Positions 32,923 through 39,068 of a DNA stretch of 39,068 nucleotides are shown here, piece after piece. Where the stretch lies: assembly GCA_022768805.1 (NCBI GenBank), contig JALELB010000014.1, forward strand, positions 1 to 39,068, written 5' to 3'. The notes under the pieces are model-generated. The model did not search any database, had not been told where the DNA came from, and saw only the letters and a list, made by a program, of their open reading frames with translations. The position numbers and the translations under genes were made by a program. The stretch is from Ruminococcus sp. (GTDB lineage Bacteria; Bacillota; Clostridia; Oscillospirales; Ruminococcaceae). How positions within the stretch are numbered: the first letter of the stretch is position 1; each line of letters opens with the position of its first letter.

Positions 32923-33834
32923 ATGTATGATGTGTTGATTGCAGGAGGGGGCATAGCGGGACTGACAGCGGCGCTGTATGCTGCCCGGGCAGGGTGCAGC
33001 ACCCTGGTGCTGGAGCAGCAGTATTACGGGGGCCAGATTGTCAATGCGCCTTTGGTGGAGAATTATCCGGGAATCCACAGGATTTCCGGGGCTGAGCTTG
33101 CCCAACGGGTGTACGATCAGGCATTGGCCGCCGGAGCTCAGTATGCAAACGCCGCAGTGGAGCGTGCAGAGCCCAGGGACGGGGGCTTTGCCCTGTATAC
33201 GAACCGGGGTATATTTGCGGGCAGGGGATTGATCCTTGCTACCGGCGCCGGGAGCCGCCCCCTTGGGCTTGACCGGGAGCAGGCGCTGACCGGTCACGGC
33301 GTATCCTACTGTGCGGCATGCGACGGGGGTCTGTACCGGGGAAAGGATGTGGCAGTGGCAGGGGGCGGCAACACCGCCCTGTCGGATTGCCTGCTGCTGG
33401 CACAGGGCTGCCGGCGGGTGTATCTTATCCACCGGCGCAGCAGCTTCCGGGGAGAGGCGTCACTGCTGGAACAGGTCCGGCGGCAGCCCAATGTGGAGCT
33501 TCTGACGGATGCAACAGTCACGGAGCTGCTAGGGGAGCAGCGGCTTGAGGGCATCCGGATCCGGCAGAGAAGGCTGCGTACCCTGAAGGTGGAGGGGCTG
33601 TTTATTGCGGTGGGGCGCCAGCCCCGGACAGAGGCCTTTGCCGGGCTGGTGGCACTGGACCCGGGGGGCTATATCCGTGCGGGAGAGGATTGCCGCACCA
33701 CAATGCAGCAGGTATTCTGCGCCGGGGACTGCCGGAGCAAATCCATCCGGCAGCTTTGTACTGCCGCCGCAGACGGCGCTGCAGCCGCCATCGGACTGTG
33801 CGAAAGCCTTTCGGCAGAAAAAAAGCAGGCATGA
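32923..33834 (+). CDS. Thioredoxin reductase-like FAD/NAD(P)H oxidoreductase
   Basis: ATG 32923, 7 nt after GGGAGGG, gives 303 residues; the open frame upstream covers the terminator and is not coding. FAD-binding GGGIAGLTAALYAARAG (8-24), the redox-active Cys130-Ala-Ala-Cys133 in YCAACDGG, the NAD(P)-binding AGGGNTALSD (146-155), HRRSSFRG, and the C-terminal FAD motif FCAGDCRSKSIRQL are all in place. These define the low-molecular-weight thioredoxin reductase family. CAAC instead of CATC and AGGGN instead of GGGDSA suggest a variant that may use another electron donor or partner. No thioredoxin gene is adjacent and no clear promoter was seen. Confidence 0.85.
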   Translation: MYDVLIAGGGIAGLTAALYAARAGCSTLVLEQQYYGGQIVNAPLVENYPGIHRISGAELAQRVYDQALAAGAQYANAAVERAEPRDGGFALYTNRGIFAGRGLILATGAGSRPLGLDREQALTGHGVSYCAACDGGLYRGKDVAVAGGGNTALSDCLLLAQGCRRVYLIHRRSSFRGEASLLEQVRRQPNVELLTDATVTELLGEQRLEGIRIRQRRLRTLKVEGLFIAVGRQPRTEAFAGLVALDPGGYIRAGEDCRTTMQQVFCAGDCRSKSIRQLCTAAADGAAAAIGLCESLSAEKKQA

Positions 33835-33852
33835 TTGCACATGCCTGCTTTT
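33822..33852. terminator. Bidirectional terminator overlapping the reductase stop codon
   Basis: Stem AAAGCAGGCATG/CATGCCTGCTTT with loop ATTGCA. The reductase TGA (33832-33834) sits in the loop-side end of the stem. On the minus strand it is followed by a T-run and ends iorA-iorB-paaK. Confidence 0.88.
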
Positions 33853-33867
33853 GCTGTATCCGGGGAA

Positions 33868-35100
33868 TCAGTACCGGTTGTCGAATACCCGGGTGGATTT
33901 TTTCTCGCTGCGTGGCAGCTCTCCCAGGCTGACGGGCTTTACGTTGACGGAAATGCCGATTCTGGACTTGAAAGCGTCCTGAATCTCAATCTCCAGCTCA
34001 TAGCGGTTGGCGCCCTCGTTTGCCTCCACGAATAAGGTGCAGATATCCTTGCCGTTTACGTGATCCAGCATGAACTGATACTCGCTGGATGCGCCCTCGA
34101 TGCCGGTGAGCAGCTCCTCAATCTGGCTGGGGAAGATATTGACCCCCTTAACCTTGACCATATCGTCGGTTCTGCCCAGGATGGTATCAATTCTGGGGAA
34201 GGGACAGCCGCAGGGGCAGTCTCCGGGAATCACTCTGGTCAGGTCGTGGGTCCGGTAACGGATCAGGGGCGCCCCCTGCTTCCGGAGGGTGGTGATGACC
34301 AGCTCGCCGATTTCTCCGTCCGGTACGTTTTTACCGGTTTTGGGATCCACCACCTCAAAGTACAGGTAATCCGTCCAGACATGCATGCCGCAGGCGTGGT
34401 CACAGCTGATGCCGATACCGGGGCCGTAAACCTCGGTGAGACCGTAGATGTCGTACAGCTGTACCCCCAGCTCATCGGCGATGCGCTTCCGCATTTTCTC
34501 GCCCCAGCGCTCGGAGCCGATAACGCCTTTTTTCAGATGAATCCGGTGGCCGATGCCCCGCTTTGCGATTTCCTCCGCCAGCAGCAGTGCATAGGAGGAG
34601 GTGGCGCACAGTACCGTGGACTGCATGTCCATCATCATCCGCAGCTGCTTATCCGTATTGCCGGGCCCCATGGGAATGACCATGGCTCCCAGACGCTCTG
34701 CACCGGTCTGAAAGCCGATGCCCGCAGTCCAGAGTCCATAGCCCGGCGTAATCTGGATCCGGTCCAGATTGGTGATGCCGGCGGTTTCATAGCAGCGCTT
34801 GAACATTTCTGCCCAGTCCTCCACGTCCTGCCGGGTATAGGGGATAATCACCGGCGTACCGGTGGTGCCGGAGGAGGAATGGATCCGGACGATCTCCTCA
34901 TCGGGAACAGCCTGGAGCCCCAGGGGGTATGCTTCCCGCAGATCTCCCTTCCAGGTGAAGGGCAGCTGTTCAAAGTCCTCCTGGGACTGGATCTGGTCTA
35001 TGTTGATGCCCTCCAGCTTTTTCTGGTAGAAGCAGGGCTGAGCAGTGAGCTTTTTCAGCTGTGCCTTAATGAGATTGAATTGGGTTTCTGTCATCTTCAT
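33868..35100 (-). CDS. paaK: Phenylacetate-CoA ligase (AMP-forming)
   Basis: A 410-residue adenylate-forming enzyme of the PaaK subgroup. The ATP loop SSSGTTGTP (75-83), YDIYGLTEVYGPGIG, and the hinge region TDDMVKVKGVNIFPSQIE are typical. The segment GDCPCGCPFPRIDTILGR is also usual for PaaK. It joins an arylacetate to CoA using ATP. It is the third gene of iorA-iorB-paaK, 15 nt after iorB, with SD AAAGGAG 8 nt before the ATG. The context suggests it activates phenylacetate or indoleacetate for the oxidoreductase, or works in reverse during amino acid breakdown. Confidence 0.92.
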   Translation of the reverse strand: MKMTETQFNLIKAQLKKLTAQPCFYQKKLEGINIDQIQSQEDFEQLPFTWKGDLREAYPLGLQAVPDEEIVRIHSSSGTTGTPVIIPYTRQDVEDWAEMFKRCYETAGITNLDRIQITPGYGLWTAGIGFQTGAERLGAMVIPMGPGNTDKQLRMMMDMQSTVLCATSSYALLLAEEIAKRGIGHRIHLKKGVIGSERWGEKMRKRIADELGVQLYDIYGLTEVYGPGIGISCDHACGMHVWTDYLYFEVVDPKTGKNVPDGEIGELVITTLRKQGAPLIRYRTHDLTRVIPGDCPCGCPFPRIDTILGRTDDMVKVKGVNIFPSQIEELLTGIEGASSEYQFMLDHVNGKDICTLFVEANEGANRYELEIEIQDAFKSRIGISVNVKPVSLGELPRSEKKSTRVFDNRY

Positions 35101-35115
35101 AGGTTGGGCTCCTTT

Positions 35116-35697
35116 CTAACGGCTGCATACATAGTCAATGGCACTCAGGTTCAGGGCGTGGAACTTTTCCGGCACCAGCTGCTGCACGGCGTCCCTGAGC
35201 TCTGCCACATCCATGCCCAGAGCGCCTGTACCAGCTGCTGCTGCCAGCAGAGCGATGTTGAGTACCTTGGGAGAATGGCAGGCGGCACACACAGCGTCCC
35301 CGTCGATCACTACCGTATGTATACCGGCAGCCTCCAGATACTCCAGCATTTCCTCGCCTGTATAGGCAAGTCCGCTGAGGGATGCGGTTACCGGCTTTAC
35401 TGCCTTCCGGTTCACCACAACTGTGCCTCCCTGTTTCAGAAATGGCAGACAGCGGACAGCCTCCGCCGGTTCAAAGGCGATCATCACGTCCGCCCTGCCT
35501 TTTGGAATCAGAGGGGAGTGGATTTCCCGTCCCGCCCGGACATGGCTGACCACGCAGCCGCCCCGCTGTGCCATACCGATGGTTTCGGCGGTGCGGACGG
35601 ATTTTCCCTGTTTCATATAGGCGTATGCAAGCAGCTTGGAGGCAAGAACCGTGCCCTGTCCTCCCACGCCGCAAAGCAGACAGCTTGTGCTTGTCAT
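35116..35697 (-). CDS. iorB: Indolepyruvate:ferredoxin oxidoreductase, beta subunit
   Basis: A 193-residue protein of the pyruvate-ferredoxin oxidoreductase gamma-domain family. CGVGGQGTVLASKLLA at the N-terminus, MAQRGGCVVSHVR, and AFEPAEAVR are the expected motifs. It pairs with IorA to interconvert aryl pyruvates and aryl-acetyl-CoA with ferredoxin as electron carrier. The ATG overlaps the iorA stop by 4 bp. Confidence 0.92.
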   Translation of the reverse strand: MTSTSCLLCGVGGQGTVLASKLLAYAYMKQGKSVRTAETIGMAQRGGCVVSHVRAGREIHSPLIPKGRADVMIAFEPAEAVRCLPFLKQGGTVVVNRKAVKPVTASLSGLAYTGEEMLEYLEAAGIHTVVIDGDAVCAACHSPKVLNIALLAAAAGTGALGMDVAELRDAVQQLVPEKFHALNLSAIDYVCSR

Positions 35698-37502
35698 TGC
35701 GCATCCTCCTCTCTGATGGCGCCGGGCTTGCAGACCTGTGCGCAGATGGTGCAGCCGAAGCAGAGATCCGGCTCAATGTATGCCTTCTGCCCCTTCAGGG
35801 AGATGGCGGGACAGCCCAGCTCCCGGACGCACTGCTTGCAGCCTACGCAGCGGCTTTCGTCCACAGAAAGCCGTTTTGCCGGCTTGCTGACAGCGATGCA
35901 GGGGGATTTGCAGATGATCGCCTTCACGCCGGGCTTGTCAGCTGCTGCCCGGACAGCCTGTATGGTCTGCTCCAGATTCAGGGGGTCCACCGTTTCCACG
36001 CTGGTGAGCCCCACAGCCCGGAGAATGGCTTCAATGCTTACCTTGGGAGAGATTTCGTGCATCATGGTCACGCCGGTGCCCGGATGGGGCTGATGCCCGG
36101 TCATGGCGGTGGTGGAATTGTCCAGCACCATCAGAATGATGTCCGTCTGATTATAGACCGCATTGACAATCCCCGTCATGCCGGAGGCAAAGAAGGTGGA
36201 GTCCCCGATAAAGGAGAAGTTCACCGTGTCCGGCTCCACCCGGTGCAGCCCCTGTGCCATGGTAATGTCCGCACCCATGCACAGGCAGGTGTCCACCATG
36301 TCCAGGGGCATGGCGTTGCCCAGGGTGTAGCAGCCGATGTCCCCGCTGAACACAGCTTTGCGGCCCTTCATTGCCTGCTTTACCGCATAGAAGGATGCCC
36401 GGTGGGGACAGCCTGCACACAGCACCGGCGGACGTACCGGCAGTTCGGGAGGCTCCGGCAGCGTCGGTGCTTCCACCGGCGCAAGTCCCAGGTAGCCTTC
36501 CAGCACCCGGTGTACGGATTCCACACTGTTCTCCCCGGCGGGCTGCACCGTCCCGTCCAGCTTTCCGTGAATCTGTACGTTCAGGTGATGCTTGCCGCAC
36601 AGATAGGTCAGCTCCCGTTCCAGCACCGGATCCAGCTCCTCAATGGCCAGCACCTGCTCCAGCCCCTCCAGAAATTCCAGTGCAAGCTCCTCCGGGAAGG
36701 GGTTGGCTGTGGCGATTTTCAGCACCTTCACCTCACCGGAGTAATCCTCCAGCGCCTCCTGCAAATAAGTGTAGCTGATGCCGGAGGTGATGATGCCCAG
36801 CCTGCCGCTGCCGGTGAGCTTGTTGAAGCGATAGGCGGAAAAATCCTTGCTGAGTACCGGGGTGCGTTCCTCCAGCTTAATATGATTCAGATAGGAGGTG
36901 CGGGGGAAGATCACCCACCGCATGGTGTCCTTCACAAAGCCCTCCGGCTTATGTACCGTGGGGGTTTCATGCAGCTGAATATCCGCACAGCTGTGGCAGA
37001 CCCGGGTGGTGGGACGGAACAGCACAGGCGTGCCGTATTTTTCGGAATATGCAAAGGCGTCCTGTATCATTTCATAGGCTTCCTCCGGGGTGGAGGGGTC
37101 AAACACCGGCAGCTTTGCAAACTGGGCAAAGTGGCGGGTGTCCTGCTCGGTCTGGGAGGAGATCGGCCCCGGATCGTCTGCGGAGACGATGACCATGCCC
37201 CCCTTGACCCCCACATAGGCAAGGCTCATCAGCGGGTCGGAGGCCACGTTCAGCCCCACCTGTTTCATGGTAACCAGGGTACGGGCTCCCGCATAGGAAG
37301 CCCCGGCTGCAACCTCCAGGGCAGCCTTTTCGTTGACGGACCATTCCACGTATACGGAGCCGTCATTGCATTTGGATACGGTCTCCAGGATTTCCGTGGA
37401 GGGTGTGCCGGGATACCCTGCAACCAGGTTTACGCCGGCATGCAATGCGCCCATGGCGATGGCGGCATTGCCCATTAAAAATGTCTTCGGCAATCGGATC
37501 AC
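35694..37502 (-). CDS. iorA: Indolepyruvate:ferredoxin oxidoreductase, alpha subunit
   Basis: The GTG at 37502 is the likely start (AAAGGAAAGA upstream); the RLPKTFLMGNAAIAMGAL start matches IorA. The 602-residue protein has a pyrimidine-binding domain first (GYPGTPSTEI, VEWSVNEKAALEVAAGAS), a middle domain, and a thiamine-diphosphate domain (CAGCPHR, GDIGCYTLG, GDSTFFASGMTGIVNAVYN). At the C-terminus are two ferredoxin-like clusters, with cysteines at 552, 555, 558 and 564 and at 581, 584, 587 and 591. It catalyses CoA-dependent oxidative decarboxylation of aryl pyruvates, or the reverse reductive carboxylation. It is the first gene of the operon with a promoter at 37532-37560. Confidence 0.93.
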   Translation of the reverse strand: MIRLPKTFLMGNAAIAMGALHAGVNLVAGYPGTPSTEILETVSKCNDGSVYVEWSVNEKAALEVAAGASYAGARTLVTMKQVGLNVASDPLMSLAYVGVKGGMVIVSADDPGPISSQTEQDTRHFAQFAKLPVFDPSTPEEAYEMIQDAFAYSEKYGTPVLFRPTTRVCHSCADIQLHETPTVHKPEGFVKDTMRWVIFPRTSYLNHIKLEERTPVLSKDFSAYRFNKLTGSGRLGIITSGISYTYLQEALEDYSGEVKVLKIATANPFPEELALEFLEGLEQVLAIEELDPVLERELTYLCGKHHLNVQIHGKLDGTVQPAGENSVESVHRVLEGYLGLAPVEAPTLPEPPELPVRPPVLCAGCPHRASFYAVKQAMKGRKAVFSGDIGCYTLGNAMPLDMVDTCLCMGADITMAQGLHRVEPDTVNFSFIGDSTFFASGMTGIVNAVYNQTDIILMVLDNSTTAMTGHQPHPGTGVTMMHEISPKVSIEAILRAVGLTSVETVDPLNLEQTIQAVRAAADKPGVKAIICKSPCIAVSKPAKRLSVDESRCVGCKQCVRELGCPAISLKGQKAYIEPDLCFGCTICAQVCKPGAIREEDAQ

Positions 37503-37531
37503 TCTTTCCTTTGGATTTTGTCATATTGATT

Positions 37532-37560
37532 ATTATACAATATTTCCTCTGCTTTTTCAA
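37532..37560 (-). promoter_or_regulatory. Promoter of iorA-iorB-paaK
   Basis: Minus strand TTGAAA (37560-37555), 17 nt, TATAAT (37537-37532). Confidence 0.85.
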
Positions 37561-37582
37561 TAGATGACAGTAAAATTCCGGA

Positions 37583-37671
37583 TTTCAGACGGATTTAACA
37601 TTGCGCCGGAGAATTTTTACACACTTCTAAACCGGGGCGGATTGTGGATTTTACAAGCCGGATGTTACAAT
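37583..37671 (+). promoter_or_regulatory. pstC promoter with Pho-box-like repeats
   Basis: TTTCAGA 37583 and TTTAACA 37594 are 11 nt apart, with TTTACA at 37616 and 37650. The core promoter is TTGTGG 37642-37647, 18 nt, TACAAT 37666-37671. The TTTACA pair is 34 nt apart and the second is 16 nt before the -10, exactly as at pstS. Confidence 0.65.
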
Positions 37672-37705
37672 AGAACCATAGAAAACAGATATGGAGGCGT
37701 GATTT

Positions 37706-38554
37706 ATGCAAAAATGCAAGGAAATCTGCATGCAGCTGCTGTTTGCCCTGTGCGCTTGTATTTCCATCCTGGCTGTGATCCTGATCTGCTTGTTTTTATT
37801 CTCCAACGGCGTGCCGGCCATCGGAGAGATCGGCGCCGGCAGCTTTTTGCTGGGAGAAAAGTGGAAGCCCCTTGAAAATCAATTCGGCATTTTCCCCATG
37901 ATTATCGGCAGCATCTACGTGACTGCCGGAGCAGTGCTGGTGGGTGTGCCCATCGGCATCCTTTGCGCCGTATTCCTGGCCCGGTTCTGTCCCCCCCGGC
38001 TCCACAAGCTGCTGAAGCCAGCCATCGACCTGCTGGCGGGGATTCCCTCCATCGTATACGGCTTTTTCGGGCTGGTGGTAATTGTACCCCTGATGCAGAC
38101 CCTGTTCGGGGGAAGCGGTAAGGGAATCCTGACCGCCTCCCTGCTGCTGGGCATCATGATTCTGCCCACCATTATCAGCGTTACGGAGACCAGCATCCGG
38201 GCAGTGCCGGAAAGCTATTATGAGGGCGCCCTGGCTCTGGGCGCCACTAAGGAGCGCAGCGTATTCTGCGCGGTAATGCCCGGTGCCCGTTCCGGTATTA
38301 CCGCCGGGGTGATTCTGGGTACGGGACGTGCCATCGGGGAAACCATGGCGGTGGTGATGGTAGCCGGCAATTCGGCGGTGATGCCGGACAGCCTGCTTTC
38401 CGGCGTCCGGACGCTGACGGCAAATATCGTGCTGGAAATGGGCTATGCAGCAGACCTGCACCGGGATGCGCTGATTGCCACAGCGGTGGTGCTGTTTGTG
38501 TTCATTCTTATCATCAATCTGCTGTTTTCGCTGCTGAAGCGGAAGGAGGGGTAA
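37706..38554 (+). CDS. pstC: Phosphate ABC transporter permease PstC
   Basis: A 282-residue protein with six membrane helices. GIFPMIIGSIYVTAGAVLVGVPIGI, the LLAGIPSIVYGFFGL loop, and the EAA-like coupling stretch SYYEGALALGATKERSVFCAVMPGARSGI are typical of PstC; the later GRAIGETMAVVMVAGN also fits. It forms the channel with PstA and is driven by PstB, which must lie outside the window. GGAGG lies 8 nt before the ATG. It is followed after 1 nt by pstA. No pstS precedes it; the binding protein is probably the one at 22908. Confidence 0.93.
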   Translation: MQKCKEICMQLLFALCACISILAVILICLFLFSNGVPAIGEIGAGSFLLGEKWKPLENQFGIFPMIIGSIYVTAGAVLVGVPIGILCAVFLARFCPPRLHKLLKPAIDLLAGIPSIVYGFFGLVVIVPLMQTLFGGSGKGILTASLLLGIMILPTIISVTETSIRAVPESYYEGALALGATKERSVFCAVMPGARSGITAGVILGTGRAIGETMAVVMVAGNSAVMPDSLLSGVRTLTANIVLEMGYAADLHRDALIATAVVLFVFILIINLLFSLLKRKEG

Positions 38555-38555
38555 T

Positions 38556-39068
38556 ATGAAGCTGCGCAAGGCGCTTCGCCAGTACCGGGGGCATAAGGGC
38601 TCCCTGGCAGTACGGCTGCTGCTGTACGGGTCGGCGGTGTTCACCATCGGACTGCTGCTGTTTCTGATTGCATACATTCTGGTCAAGGGCATTGCCCATC
38701 TGACTCCGGAGCTGTTTGCCTGGAAATACACCAGCGAGAATGTGTCCATGCTGCCGTCCATGATCAATACCCTGCTGATGACGGGGCTGACCCTGCTGCT
38801 GGCGGTGCCGGTGGGGGTTGGTGCAGCAATCTATATGACCGAGTATGCCAAGACCGGCAGCAAGCTGGTCAAGGTAGTGCGGATCACCACGGAAACCCTC
38901 CAGGGGATCCCCTCCATTGTGTACGGCCTGTTCGGCTTTCTGTTCTTCGTGATCGCCTGCGGGTGGGATTACTCCCTGCTGTCCGGCGTCTGCACCATGG
39001 CGATTATGGTGCTGCCCCTGATTATGCGTACCACGGAGGAGGCGCTGCTGGCTGTGCCGGATACCTAC
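38556..39068 (+). CDS. pstA: Phosphate ABC transporter permease PstA (3' truncated by window)
   Basis: ATG 38556, 7 nt after GGAGGGG, starts one base after the pstC stop. The 171 codons to the window edge are open. They encode a first helix (LLLYGSAVFTIGLLLFLIAYIL), SMINTLLMTGLTLLLAVPVGV, the PstA stretch TETLQGIPSIVYGLFGF, and LPLIMRTTEEALLAVPDTY, the start of the EAA coupling loop. About 110 more residues are expected beyond the edge. Confidence 0.93.
   Translation, partial: MKLRKALRQYRGHKGSLAVRLLLYGSAVFTIGLLLFLIAYILVKGIAHLTPELFAWKYTSENVSMLPSMINTLLMTGLTLLLAVPVGVGAAIYMTEYAKTGSKLVKVVRITTETLQGIPSIVYGLFGFLFFVIACGWDYSLLSGVCTMAIMVLPLIMRTTEEALLAVPDTY

Noticed and set aside
34060..37478. Long plus-strand frames (677 and 636 codons) opposite paaK, iorB and iorA
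   Set aside because: Shadow frames of well-identified minus-strand genes, with no start signals or domains.

Overview
The window looks like a chromosomal segment of a fibre-degrading, Gram-positive gut Clostridium-class bacterium, most likely a cellulosome-forming Ruminococcus (R. flavefaciens / R. champanellensis type). The evidence is type-I dockerins on secreted xylan-active enzymes, GH30/CBM22/CE1 and CE2-like architectures, lipoproteins with Gram-positive lipoboxes, many near-consensus TTGACA-17-TATAAT promoters, and a phenylacetate-CoA ligase / indolepyruvate oxidoreductase operon that fits known ruminococcal arylacetate metabolism. The species call is an inference. No rRNA, tRNA, CRISPR array, prophage or insertion sequence was seen.

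Layout, left to right. 1-1.35 kb: 3' end of a dockerin-CE1 esterase gene. 1.4-2.5 kb (-): AzlCD-type branched-chain amino acid exporter. 2.6-3.4 kb (-): polysaccharide deacetylase lipoprotein, divergent from a three-gene overlapping operon (LysR regulator, SGNH hydrolase, acyl-ACP thioesterase; 3.5-6.3 kb). 6.35-8.4 kb: CE2-like esterase lipoprotein and an unknown lipoprotein. 8.5-11.7 kb: an FtsX-type ABC transporter operon with a consensus promoter and an intact ATPase, but both permeases are disrupted (UGA at codon 3 of the first; a frameshift and a UAG in the second). 11.8-15.2 kb: copper operon csoR-copA-GNAT with a clear CsoR-type operator. 15.2-17.1 kb (-): ABC-2 drug/antibiotic-type exporter. 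17.2-19.2 kb (-): TrmB-like regulator translationally coupled to lysA. 19.4-22 kb: PAS-degenerate GGDEF-EAL protein. 22.1-24.1 kb: ThiT, a circularly permuted PstS-like phosphate-binding lipoprotein, and an orphan FeoB-associated Cys-rich peptide. 24.2-26 kb: secreted CE2-like esterase with a curtailed N-terminal dockerin. 26.0-26.5 kb: a gene-free stretch holding a promoter, a branched candidate non-coding RNA with a strong terminator, and a repeated palindrome. 26.5-28.2 kb: LRR-transglutaminase secreted protein. 28.4-32.8 kb: AraC regulator divergent from a GH30-CBM22-dockerin-CE1 xylanase/esterase. 32.9-33.8 kb: thioredoxin reductase-like protein. 33.9-37.5 kb (-): iorA-iorB-paaK. 37.7 kb to the end: pstC and the start of pstA.

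How the genes fit together. The xylan theme (CE1 at the left edge, CE2-like enzymes, GH30/CBM22/CE1) describes extracellular deacetylation and cleavage of glucuronoxylan, with dockerins for scaffold attachment. PstS lies 14 kb from pstCA, but the two promoters share the same spacing of TTTACA elements, which suggests one phosphate regulon. The most unusual items are the candidate structured RNA at 26.2-26.35 kb, the permuted PstS with its matching promoters, the triple-lesion ABC operon, and the interlocked divergent promoters at 3.4 kb.
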